From positions 37,791,707 through 37,855,706 of the forward strand of contig OX328125.1 of the NCBI GenBank assembly GCA_946811695.1: 64,000 bases of DNA. The letters run 5' to 3'. This document shows positions 9,614 to 21,185 of this stretch, in pieces. This DNA is from Gonocerus acuteangulatus (lineage: Eukaryota > Arthropoda > Insecta > Hemiptera > Coreidae). A model generated the notes under the pieces. It saw only the letters and a list, made by a program, of their open reading frames with translations. It was not told where the DNA came from and made no database searches. The position numbers and the translations under genes are program-made. Positions within the stretch are counted from its first letter, which is position 1; each line of letters starts with the position of its first letter.

Positions 9614-12559
9614 GCTGAGAAACTGATCTTCGGCCGATGAGTTATTATGATCTCGCGCAGGTAGAGAGAAGAGTGGAAAAGTGCGTACGCAGCGAGAATT
9701 ATTCATGGCCCGTAAGACGGAGCGTTGGTCTGCCACAGCCACCACATCCCACCTCAGAGCATGTACTGGGTCTCACCGGTATATTCTCTAGTACAGAATA
9801 CAGCCATGGTACGCAGGAATGAGTAAATGCTACTGCTTCTAATGATTGGATTTTAGAGAGCATGTGACTCAACATATTTCAGAGATTGCCCATCCAGTTG
9901 AAATGAACGTTTTTAGGCACAAAGGGATTCACAATCAGATTAGCAGACCATGCGCAACATAGAAACCAAATACTTAATTAGAATTGCACCAAATGCTCTG
10001 CCTAATTATTTAATACAAATTTTTTAAATTATTCTTTGTTTTGGCGAAATCATTGGCGGCCATCAAATTGAACAATCGATTGGCGACGAGTGAAGAATGT
10101 TCAATATATGTGGGGCGTAGAATATTTAAAGAGTTTTATTCAACCAATTCCCAGTAGACAATATGCTGATTTTGCACTCTAATTTGCCTTATGATTCGTT
10201 TTAGCAGGATTGCATGTCTATAAAAAATACACGTTTTTAAAGAGTATCATCAGGAAGAAATTGTGCAGTATTGGACGAATTTCGGGGTCTAAACGTATCA
10301 TGGCAAGACCCAACTAAATGAAAATGCATGGAAAAATCTTCTTGAATAGGTTATTTTTTTTTTTTTTTAAATAATTATTTTCTGGCTGGACTTCTTCAGT
10401 GTCCTCGTTAGACAGGCTTCAATGAAGAATAGTGTAGTTATCAAATATTGTTACTCCTGTAAAGGTCCCAGAATAGTCTGGGAAGCCGTCGACGTTATAG
10501 AATTACTGAACAATTTTAACCGCGGTGACGTCTACATTCTTCCGACTAAAAAGACACTGGTTTTTAAAAAGTGAAAGCAACAATGATGATAACACAGGAA
10601 TGATCACCCTAAGGAAAGGGAAGTTTCCCGCCATTGAAATGCATAAAAAAAACCTATAAATTTTACAAATATAGGCGAAAGAAGAAGAGATAAACGTTCA
10701 GACCAAATCTGTCGAAATGAACAACGTTGACCAAAATAAATATTGCCAAAAAGGCTATGTTTAAACTATATAATTTTATTATTTCCTCTGATTATAGTAT
10801 TTCTCTAACTTACTCTTTTGGTAATTTCAAGCCCATATGAGAGAATACTCAGGAGGGTATCAATAGAGAAAACTGTTCTAATGATATAAGGCCTATGAAA
10901 CGCCATATATGTGGATCAAATAAAGGTCTTCTCATATGAAGATAGAGATATACAATTGTTATAAAGACATCCATAACAGCTGAGTGAAATGTGAGCGATG
11001 AAGCCATGTCAATGTGAGTGATTGTAGTGAAGGCAATGAGATGCTAAGACCCCCTCTGAGCGATTCGAATTTCCATGAATACCTCAAGGTGGTCTGTCAC
11101 GTCCGTCTGTGGTCACTTCATTAAAGTCCGGGAAAATCCTGAGCCGAGCACAAAAGGAAACAGGGCGAAACGGTTGTATTTCGAGACCTTTTGACCGAAA
11201 CAGAAATTCGTCCCATTATTAACCTTTGTTGGCAGTTTAATAAGATACTCATAGTCAAATAAAACGAAGAGGGTAGGCCATTATATTTGAAATGCTCTCA
11301 AAGGCAGAAATCCACCAGTGTAAAACGTCCTCTAACTTTGTTCCTTTGTGTTGTTAATTATGCGTAAATTTCCATAAACGTTTAATACCATCGGAAAATT
11401 TCCGCAAAACTATGTATTCAGCAAAACTTAGAGAAAATATACAGACCACAAATCTATTGGTTCAAAAGGTGTTGTCAGAAAAAAAAAAAAAATAAAAAAA
11501 AAAATACAATCCTAAGTTAGGTCCTATTAGTTAACAAAACTTCATTTCTTTATTCTTCTTCTTTTTTTTTACTATAGGTACCTAATTTGTTTGGGTTCAT
11601 TAATTTAGAGTCTTTCTGAAATACTATGAACAAATTGCTTGTTACAATCCTAGTTGAGCATCAACTAGCAAGTTTAGTAGTTAAGCATCGTTCCATTATA
11701 TGTACAATTTTGTGTTTAAATTTAGTTTTATGTATATGTAAATTACTTCTTCTATACACTGCTACATTTCCTTCTTGAAGCATAAAGAACTAAAACATTG
11801 TCTTAAACCTTAGACAAATTATAAACATAATCTTTTGTCCAATGAAAAATTAGAAACTAAAACGCAACAACAAAACACATAATAAAATTAATTGGAGATA
11901 TGGTTTAAAATAGGGCGTTTGCCTAAAACTGAATAAATTCAGCATCTTCACCAGTCAACTACATTCTACGGACCCTTTGAGTCGCTTGATGTTCGCCCGC
12001 GGTCATTTCCCTGGCCACCCCTTTTTCACTCCCAAACCCCTACTTTTTGCGTCTTCTCCACCAAATAATCCTTCATATTCTCTGTATCCAGAGAAGTAGT
12101 GACTTTCTTAAGGGTCGCTTCTTCCATCTCATTCAGTAATTGTTCATTGAGTACACTATTTCTACCCATAATCCATGTTAAAATCTCTACACAGGTACTT
12201 TAGTATCTATTTAAATTAACCTGTTATTATTACTCAAATTGTATTTATAACTTTTGCTGTCTTCTGTATGTATAATTGTTATGAGTATTTACTCTGTCCA
12301 TCTTTGTTTATAGACAGTTAGAAATCAAGAAAAGACTTTTAAATTACAAAATGTAGTTTAATTTACCCTCATTACTGATCCCAGCAAATTTTGTGCCTTT
12401 ACAAACACAATGTTCAACGATATCCTTAAACTGGATTAAATTATGTAGGATTTGGGAGTTTGACAAGAATTGATTAAGATTCGCTGAGCTGGAATGGGGA
12501 TCTAGGATTTAGCTGAGGGTAGTGAGGTCGGAGATGGGTGAAGTTCTCAAGAGGAAGTG
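9614..12559. other. Non-coding stretch downstream of the putative gene
   Basis: 9614-9900 and 11000-11270 are less AT-rich and could hold further exons, but I cannot place them. The rest is AT-rich with A and T tracts (10352-10369, 11480-11505). No repeat family recognised. Confidence 0.35.
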
Positions 12560-12650
12560 AGGACGATAGGTTCAACCGAGACAAGATATGGTCCGTTGGT
12601 TTATTATCTTGTTCTCGGTAAACAGAAATTTCAGATCCCTTCAGAGAGTT
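12560..12650. repeat. Dispersed hairpin repeat, copy 1
   Basis: CCGAGACAAGATA and TATCTTGTTCTCGG form a hairpin around a TGGTCC-containing loop, followed by TAAACAGA. A second copy with the same flanking bases (CCGAGACAAG, GATATGGTCC, CTCGGTAAACAGA) is at 14285-14355. The family is unknown. Confidence 0.5.
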
Positions 12651-12909
12651 ATCATATCAAAAGGGTAATTAATCATGGCTAAACTCAAGCATCCTGCTAA
12701 TTATTTAACTATTTGAAGATAATAACTCCACATGGTCCAACGAGTATGTAATGCAATGATCATTTTGTATTGATATTTTTCGCAAAGCAAATAACTAATA
12801 AGATTTTTTGGTTTGTATCAACCCCAAAAAATGCGTCAACCACTATGCGATAAATACATTTTTATCTATCGCCTTTGCGGGAAGTTAGCCAGAAAGTGGT
12901 TGGGTAAGA

Positions 12910-13010
12910 AAACCCAGCCGAGACAGAAGCTGCTTGGACCAGCTTAGAAATGCACACCAGAAACCCAGCCGAGACAGAGCTGCTTGGACCAGCTTAGAAA
13001 TGCACACCAG
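12910..13010 (+). repeat. 50-bp tandem duplication
   Basis: AAACCCAGCCGAGACAG starts a 51-base unit at 12910 and again a 50-base unit at 12961. They differ by a single one-base indel (GAAGC versus GAGC). A third, truncated start (AAACCCA) follows at 13011. The near identity points to a recent duplication. Confidence 0.9.
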
Positions 13011-13899
13011 AAACCCAATCAGGCCCCGGCACCAGTTAACCCCACCTTATAAGGAATTATTTTCATAATAAGGTTATTATTCTGAGCTCAGGACATTTTA
13101 ATTTAAATTTGTGCCTAATATAAATAGCTTGTCTTTATAATAATTTGATTTAACAATAGACTGTCATTGGAGACTAAATTTGGAGATTTTTTTAAATTTT
13201 ATTTATTAGCTCTGTAGACGTTTAACGAGCTTACCGATCTGGTCGGAATGATCCACTAATATTTCGTCAATTCTATCCTAAAGCTAGGCTTCCCTTTTTT
13301 GTTTCTCATAGATTTTGCAATATATTATCTGGTGAAGATCTGCAAAGCACTCCGTAATGTAAAGTACAACTTATTATGCATCGTAATGTATACGGTCATT
13401 CGATTAAGTAAAAATATGATTTCCCTTAAATGAGCTCAATTGTATTACGTTATTATTTTTGGAGATTGTAATTCATTATTACGTAAAATTAAATAAGTTA
13501 TATATCTCAGTTACTGTCTTCAACATTGAGGCCTCTAGTTAAGATATGAACTTCTGAGAAGCATCATTTTTTATGAAATTTTTTTTTAAGAATGCAATCG
13601 TTTACCATCAACCCTAGTAAATATGTTAATAATAAATTTTCTTAAATACTTAATTATTTTTATAGACATTTATTTGTTTTCTCTCTTTTCATCAAACATA
13701 CCGCGATCTTTTCTCATCAGTAAGACAATTTTCATCCTGTAATTATTCATTTTATAGATTCCGCGTTGATATTTCGTTGAGATTCCTATGCTACCCATAT
13801 TCAAGTATTAAATCTGTATCAATCTAATGCCTTTAATTTATCCTCTACCTGTAAACACACATTAACCATATGTATCATCTGTATATAAATAAGTAATTA
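13011..13899. other. Non-coding AT-rich stretch
   Basis: Nothing recognisable apart from scattered T tracts and TACGTA-type words. Confidence 0.4.
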
Positions 13900-14066
13900 G
13901 TTTGTCCTGCTTATTTTACTGCCCTGATGAAGGCATAAAGTAGAAGCCAAAATATCGGCAAAATTGAAACGCACTCTCTTCTAAAAATGTAGTTTTATTA
14001 AGATACCAGGGCAAAACTTTAACTAAATCTACCTTAGCAATCCCAACGTTCAACGATCTCTTCTCA
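13900..14066 (+). repeat. Second foldback lineage, right arm with CpG-decayed hammerhead-like core
   Basis: From 13922 the plus strand reads CCTGATGAAGGC, a loop, then GAAGCC-AAAATATC. The stem GGC/GCC and the CTGATGA half are intact. The expected GAAACGTC is AAAATATC, which differs only at positions explained by transitions at two CpG dinucleotides. The outer end (ACCTTAGCAATCCCAACGT, then TCAACGATCTCTTCTCA) is the inverted match of the left arms at 6873 and 28797. Confidence 0.5.
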
Positions 14067-14284
14067 GTAAATACTCTTATTTTTGAAATACTAAATAGTT
14101 ATATTTCCCTAACGGCTAATTTTTCAATGGCCGTTTCAAACAGCAGCAAGATGAGTGATTTTTATTGGTTCAGTCTGTTGTTGAGGATAAAATACTGGCT
14201 GAACAGCTGACTGAGCACAAGCATGGAACTTTGCCCGGTGGATAAGGAGGTTCTAGCCAGTAGCCGGGTAGGAAGCATGCTCAT

Positions 14285-14355
14285 AGATCGAAGCCGAGAC
14301 AAGCAAGAGATATGGTCCACTGCTTTATGCTCTACCTCGGTAAACAGATTATTGA
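14285..14355. repeat. Dispersed hairpin repeat, copy 2
   Basis: CCGAGACAAG, AGATATGGTCCACTG and CTACCTCGGTAAACAGA align with the copy at 12560-12650. The hairpin arms are CCGAG/CTCGG with a longer interior here. Confidence 0.5.
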
Positions 14356-14948
14356 GCTTAGCACAAAGCTCCTAGCCTACAACGTCAACACAAAGCAGAA
14401 CTTTGATCATACTTTGTCGAACACACAACTAGGTAATCGATAGGCCTTCAGTAAGTGCAAGGTAAACTAATTTGTATAAACGACGTTCTGGTAAGTAGAG
14501 ACTCACAATTAGCATGGTGTTTGCTTTTGGCTTCCAAAGCATTAACTCCTGATAAACAGGAATTTCATTTAATTGTACACATAGCTAATTATGTGAGAAA
14601 CTTCGTTTAAAGATTTGTCCATGGATCGATGAAAATTAATTACGCCACCCCAAATAGCATATCTAAGGTTGATTGGTAAAGCAGGGGCTTTGCAGAATCA
14701 ATAATTTCATCGAAACTCAACGAAATTCTCTACCTCTTTCTCTTTGAATTATTGGCTCCAGGCACCTCTGCAAATACGGACGAGTTCAAAAGAATAAAGG
14801 GCACCCGCTACAAACCTACAGGATCTTTCTAAGCAAATGAAACTGGCCTGGTCCAGGTCTTGATGTTCAGACAAAGAGGGCCTGTAGAATCTCGGGTAGA
14901 CCACAGATTTCTTCATTATACTCTTAGGGTGGTCAACAAAGAGAAAGA

Positions 14949-14958
<10 letters not shown>

Positions 14959-14995
<37 letters not shown>
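14959..14995. repeat. (TA)n microsatellite
   Basis: An uninterrupted TA run of about 37 bases next to an A run. The minus-strand frame that crosses it is not a gene. Confidence 0.95.
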
Positions 14996-14997
<2 letters not shown>

Positions 14998-14999
14998 AT

Positions 15000-17499
15000 A
15001 TGAATTTTTTTTTTTATCAATGTACAATATGCATGGTGTCCAAAACGTCCAAATGACTATTAGGCACCTCAGAACTGTATTATAAAATCAATGTCAACAG
15101 TTGGTTTCCTTCTCTATAATTGTACAACAAAACATAACGGGTCTTAAATCTTCTTAAAATATTTTACATGTAATGAAGAACTAGTCTTCAGAATTAATTT
15201 TCTTCTAAGGATGGGTAAAATGGCTTGATGATTTACAAAACCATTCAGCGAAAATGAAGCATTACTCTTATATTTCCCCAAATGGAAGTTCAGTTTATCA
15301 AGAATTTATTGAAAATGAAGCTATTTTCCTTTTTCACTCTTCGTATTACTGGCTCCAGCCACCTTTGCCAAAGCAGAATATAGAGTATGTTCTCTAAATC
15401 AGGAGGGTGAATGTTCTCTAAAGAAGATACACAATAAATCTTTCTTAAAATATCAGAAGACGATTTAGTATTTTTTCCCCCTTTTGGATATAAATAGGTA
15501 GGTTTTGGTACAGCTTGCCTCCTTAGATTTCTGAGGGGACTCAGAGTCCGTCCAGCTGGTCTCGGGGTAGACGCAGCTGAAGTAGGAAGCAGTAAAGGTA
15601 TTAATAGTAACGAGTATTGTAGGAATCCAAGGGCAGTAAAACTAGCCTAAACATCGCCACAAGGCGCTAAATCGGGACGCAAACGGGAACCATATGTCTC
15701 ACATCGTTTGCGGAAGCTATTAATCTAAAGTTCGTACTGCAGGGATTAACTCGGGAAACAGCTATGATTCCATTAAATGTTAAGGTCATAAAAAATTTTT
15801 GGGTCTCTTTTGCGAGAAATTTTTGAACCCTGATCATTTATTTATTTATTAGTATTGCTGCACCGCCACGATGTCAAATCGTCCGAATCTATTAAAGCTG
15901 AAAAGTTACAAGAAAAATATAAGCAATCTGAAGATAGCAGGTTATGTTATTTCTCAATCATAAATTGATGAATTCAACGTGCAAATGAGCAAAAAAAGGA
16001 AATAAAATCCATTTTATGAGTGATTTATTGGAAATCAGCTACGAAGAATTTTCAGATTATTACGAATCTTGAATATACCTTTTGTTAGATCGCTCGGCAA
16101 AAGTTAGTTATTTCCACAACAAAGAATGTAAATTGTTTCTAATTTGAGTAATATCGTGAACACACTTCATTTATGAAACAAATACTCTCCCTACTCTATT
16201 AATTATTAATACTAAAGCAATAGTTTCCAATTTTCTTTGTGAAAGTCATGATCGACATTTCGATGCGATCGAGAGGTTAAATAATTATCATCTACATTAC
16301 AATTACGTGATTAATAAACGTTCATGCGGTCTGCCAAAAATATTAATTGTAATTAATAGTTTCGACCGTGGTTACTAATTTAATAATTATTAAAGTCTAA
16401 TTCACGAATTAATCATAAATACTAATTATAATCGAAAGAATAAAATATTGAAGTTGAATATTAAAATAATTACACGACAAAATCCATGAAAAATCACATA
16501 AATCAGGCTAATGCAAAAAATAAAAGGAAAAACCAACAAAATTAAAAACGAATTTAATTTCCATTAAGTGATATATTCAGCATTACTTAGGAGTCCTCAT
16601 TTTTTCTGCTCGATAACAATCCTTTCGTGAGAGAACGGTCATGAAATTGAGGAATGACTTGAGGACAGGTAAGGGGAAAACAATGAGCGATGGAGAACAA
16701 CAGGTCTTGAATAAAATTAAGTCAGTCACGGTATCGGCAAGCTTTGGAATGAATTGAAAAGTGTCGCGTCTTTGTTTTTTTTTTTTTTTTGGAAGGATGA
16801 TCATAGATTATTGGATTGATCAAACTTGTCTATTAATTTCTATTAAAGTATAATGAAGTTTTTTTTTTTTTTTCAAAAAAATGTATGCCACTGATAAGTC
16901 TAATATAATGTTCAAAGAGGCTGTATGGTTATTGAGTAAGAAAATCTCTATAGAAAAAATCTAAAAACACAAACCAAATGGACTTGTAGATCATATATGA
17001 TAAACACAAAGTGATATGGATTTGAATATGTCAGGTATAATAGTACTTACAAGTCTAATAAAACTTGAAATAAATACCTTCACAGACCCGAAAAATCGCG
17101 ATTCGTAATGTTTTATTCCAAATTGTACTCCCTCCCAAATCCTAGAGGCCCTTTCAACTCAGACCCATCCTAAAGACCTACCCAGGAGGCTTAAGATACT
17201 TTCGCCCCGTAAACAACTACCCTAATAGCGGTTAAATAGTCAGAATAAAATGTGACCATTGCTTAGGGGGTTAAGGTTAGTTCCTTCAAAATACTATAAT
17301 TGACATATAATACTTAAGTGATCGAAATTAATTATTGTACTAAACATACTATACTATTTAAATAAAAATTACATGGATTTTGACGACTTTCTTAGTTTCT
17401 AGTTTTTAACTTTTAAAGGAGATACGGAGAGTAAATTATTTACGTGTTATGGAGATTAGTTATTTCCGCTTCAATCCATCCGTCTGTACTTTCTATCTA
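15000..17499. other. Non-coding stretch with a TAATTA-rich block
   Basis: From about 16195 to 16460 the words TAATTA, ATTAAT and TAAT recur about every 15 bases, with GATCGAGAGG and TTTCGACCGTGG between them. This could be a homeodomain-site cluster or simply AT-rich drift. A T tract lies at 16860-16874. No coding frame of note. Confidence 0.35.
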
Positions 17500-17911
17500 T
17501 AATTAATCGAGTAGATGGAGATAGTTAGCCGCTGTAGAGATACGAAGACAGGTATAGTTGGGATTCGGCTAGGAGAAAAACGTCAGACTTTCAAAAAGAA
17601 ATCTGTATGTTGGAAGTCTACATGCTGTTTTCTTTCCAACTACCGTATTTTCATTGTTTTTAAAAATAAGATTGGTTAAAATTTATTGTATTGATATATA
17701 TACTCCGCTCATTTCTGCCTGTCTTTTACTTACTAGTTGTACATTTTCTTTACTTATAAGTTGTATATATTTTTTAGCTGAAGAAGGCTGCCATTGTTGC
17801 AGTCGAAACGTCCAAAATACAGATTTCTTTTTGAAAGTCTGACGTTTTTCTCCTAGCCGAATCCCAACTATACCTGTCTTCGTATAATTAATCGAGATTA
17901 GAGAATAGAAT
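17500..17911. mobile_element. Foldback element, best-preserved hammerhead-like core
   Basis: The left arm (about 17505-17610: TACGAAGACAGGTATAG, GGGATTCGGCTAGGAG, GTCAGACTTTCAAAAAG) is inverted at 17817-17900. The right arm carries, on the plus strand, CTGAAGA (17778-17784), one A, stem II GGCTGC/GCAGTC (17786-17791 and 17799-17804; five Watson-Crick pairs and one G-U, seven-base loop), GAAAC (17805-17809), then GT and C at 17812. That is the order of a hammerhead core with C at the cleavage position. The left core is replaced by unrelated sequence. Frames on both strands (17654-17842, 17683-17916) are by-products of the repeat. Confidence 0.75.
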
Positions 17912-19439
17912 TGCATTATTTTGAAAGCATACTTTTTTTTCCGATATGTTAACGAATTTTTATCAAGACCCCTTTTTACTCAGAGCACATATTGGCGCCA
18001 TAGTACAATACATTAGATCCCAAGAATCAGCCAGCAATAATTTTCAGTCTTATAGAGACAGTATGAATCCAGGAGAACTACGTTTTAAAATGCGATCAAC
18101 AAATAACTGTAGACTGAATGCGGAAAGCGAGGAGAAATATCAGATGGACGGAACTCAGTTTAAGCTCACTCTCCCCATTCATTTATTGATTTTACATGTA
18201 TTATTAAAATAAAGGTGTAAATTCTAATAGCACAATCATTCTCGAAGACCGTATTTTACCATTATTTATTGGCAGTTTCACAGCTAATTTTCTTTTTCCT
18301 TTGTGCATTGACGGCTGAGATCATTATCACTCTTTCATGGCTAAATGTGTTCGGTCTGATAAGGAAAAACAAATTGTATTATTAAAAAATACACAAGTAA
18401 CCCCTAAAGCAAACAGATAAAATAAGTGAAAATACAAGAGAAGTGCTAAGCCGAAATGAGAAGGGTATTCTCACGGTAAGAGGTAGAAGGAGCTATTGTA
18501 GATTGAGAGGTCAAGAAAGGTTGTTATTAGGAGGCTGTGGTGGAGGTTCCGCCCTGCCTCGGCACAATGGCAGAGATTGGATCTTGAGAAAGACCGGCTT
18601 ACCAAATGGTTTTATCTGACAAATTGCTCTGGGAGTTTGCTCTCAGTTAGCGACGGCTCTTACGGGACATATTGTTTTCTTACCAAAAGTTTGGACGATT
18701 TACTCCAAGCAGTTTATATCATGTCGGTCGTAAGATCAAATCTATGACGGAGACAATTATTCCATATATCGTCCCTGCCATGTCGAATTATCGAATATGG
18801 AAATAGGTGCAAACTAGACAACGAACATATTCTGTCCATTGAAGAAGTAATATATTGAAAAATGGTCTTATTCCATACTTTATTTATGGCATTAAAGGCT
18901 CCCTAAAGGGGTTGAAGTTGTGACAATTTGCGACAAGCCGTATCGATACAATGTATTAAACTTTTCGCACCTTTGGCATCGCAGATAATAAATTCCAACA
19001 TTCTTTAAAGTCCTTAGAAAAACGAAGAAAATGAAAGCACTAAGAGAAAACTTGTACCAAATACTGAGAAGTTAACAACAGTGCGTCGTTAAACGTTAGA
19101 AGCACGAGTATACTAAAAACGAAAATTTCAAAAGAAGGAAGAAATAAATTCGGGTAATGATGATGAAAAGTAAAATAATATATGCCGAAATAAAAAGATA
19201 TATCAATACATAAAATGCTTGGAATTAGAGGGAGGGGCTCATGGATTCTATGAAAAATAAAATAAAATAGGATAGATCATCAAATAGGACACTTGGCAGC
19301 AAATATTGATTAAGTGGAAAGAGTATCAAAGAAATTATTCTTGAATATTTAAAGCAAGAACTCTCTGCGAAAAGGCTGTTCACCACCGAGATTCCCTACT
19401 TGGAAATAGTCGGGCCTTAATTGTGGAATAAAACTATAC
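17912..19439. other. Non-coding stretch
   Basis: An 88-codon plus-strand frame at 17946-18212 matches nothing I know. A less AT-rich patch at 18480-18800 contains no tRNA or snRNA signature that I can see. Confidence 0.35.
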
Positions 19440-19620
19440 TTCTTGTTGGGCAGTTAGGGAATAGTTGGGATACGGATACGAAAACATCAAAACGATTTTG
19501 TAAAAATCTATATTAAGGACGTTTCGGCTACTATATTCGAAGGCTTTGTCAGCAATAAATGCCGGGGGGGGGGGGGATAGAGAAAGACCAAAGTTTGCAG
19601 TTATCTGACCATCGTAAAAA
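19440..19620 (-). mobile_element. Foldback family, left arm only
   Basis: GGGAATAGTTGGGATACGG, GGACGTTTCGGCTACTA and TTTGTCAGCAATAAATGCCG lie in the same order as in the copy at 56310. A G(13) run follows near 19562. The inner motif on the minus strand is CTGACAA-A-GCC-loop-AGCC-GAAACGTCC, so the GAAAC half is intact and the CTGANGA half has one change. No right arm is found. Confidence 0.6.
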
Positions 19621-21083
19621 TATTCGGCATTCATTGCTAACAAATGCTACCAACATTTTGGTGGGAATTTCAATCCTCAGGTTATGTGGAGGAAGAACAA
19701 ATCCGTTCAGAAGTTGCTTTATTATTCACACGTTAGTTCACTGAAGCATGTGTGTGCCTGTGATGTTGGAATGGCCAAATGGTTGAGTCCTTCCTCTCCG
19801 CTTTGCTTATGAAGGCTTATGAAGAGAAAGCGCAAATAATGGCAAAGTTGGGAGGAAAGCCGAAACAATGGCTGAGATACAAAACCTAATTTTTATAAAA
19901 AAAATGTAGATTTTTTTTCACATCATTACCGAACACCATCTCCATCTTTTTAAGACAAGAAGAACCACGAAATGCACCTTAACCTCTTGAGAACTTCAGA
20001 AAAAAAAAGTTGGATAAAAAGAAACTAAAGAGAGAGAGATGGAACAAGCCACTCGGTATACCTCCTGCTGAGTATGTGGTATCCGGAGGCTGAGCGGACC
20101 GCTACGCCGATCCAGGTCAGCTATGGAGGTCACGCACTCCCTTAGGGGGTCGATACTTAGAATTCTAGGTGTCCACCTAGTGCGGATTTATGGAAAAACT
20201 CCGATGGAATTTTGGAAATGTGAACAGAACAGAGCGCGCTAGGAGAAATAAGAACGATAATATTTCTTGTTTCAGTTCCTTAGTCTCTTCTTTTAGGATT
20301 CCGCGTAAAGAAGAAGTAGAAGAAAGTAGAGAAAGGAAGATTTATAAGCCCACAATGCGTCATTATTGATCAGTACATGAATATTACAAGATCAAATGAA
20401 CAAATCAAATTGCGTTTTAAAACTTGGTTATGTTTTATGCTTAAATTCTATTGTATACTGTAAGGCCTCAATTAAACCGTTTTTGCAGAAACCACTTACG
20501 AACTGACGAAGAAATTTTTTGCCATCACATAAATGTATCCCCATATTCATGCCATCTTAAAACTTGATAGATGATCCAATACGGAGTAGTAAATTTATAC
20601 GGTTATTATAAAGAATTATAATTAGGTTATTGAAGAATCATTTTTGGAATTCTTCAGGTATACCAAGGTTGAAAAATGTCCCAAATGTGCGAATATTATA
20701 AAATTTACTATGCAAGAGAGATTTCTAAATCTAAGTGCCACAAAGGACTAAGGTGACAGTTTTGCAAAACGTAGAAGGTAGTTAGTACCAAAGGTCGCAG
20801 ATTGATAACTGACCATTAGGTTGAGGTGTTTCTACAATGCACAAAATGACAACACATTTTACCATAATGATATCAGGGAGCGACCAAAATGACCAAATAA
20901 CGGTTTTCCATTTGTGTATCTTTCCAAATGAATGCCAAAGTAAACCTACTTCGGCCCAAAATATTCAGGGCGTTTGAAAGATCATTTGTTGTAAAAATGA
21001 AATCCAGCAGTCAGGAAGACTATATCAAATACAGATGACTTATTCTTCAATATGATCGTCCATGCTGTAGAAACCATCTGAAA
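19621..21083. other. Non-coding stretch
   Basis: The patch 20050-20170 is GC-richer and has tRNA-like words but no proper A/B-box pair. Nothing else recognised. Confidence 0.35.
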
Positions 21084-21185
21084 ATACGAAGACAGGTATA
21101 GTTGGGATTCGGCTAGGAGAAAAAACGTCAGACTTTCAAAAACGGAAATCTGTATTTGGACGTTTCTGAAAATCTGAAAATAGTC
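21084..21185. repeat. Foldback family, collapsed copy
   Basis: TACGAAGACAGGTATAGTTG, GATTCGGCTAGGAG and GTCAGACTTTCAAAAACGG are almost identical to the left arm at 17540-17605, followed directly by GGACGTTTCTGAAAATCTG. The high identity to the 17500 copy suggests a recent common source. The loop and second arm are deleted. Confidence 0.7.

Noticed and set aside
17654..17916. Frames on both strands with a cysteine-rich segment
   Set aside because: They are translations of the foldback arms; the same codons recur in every copy of the repeat.
20040..20170. Possible tRNA or SINE head on the minus strand
   Set aside because: Words like GTAGCGGTCCGCTC resemble an A box, but there is no B box at the right distance and no cloverleaf pairing.
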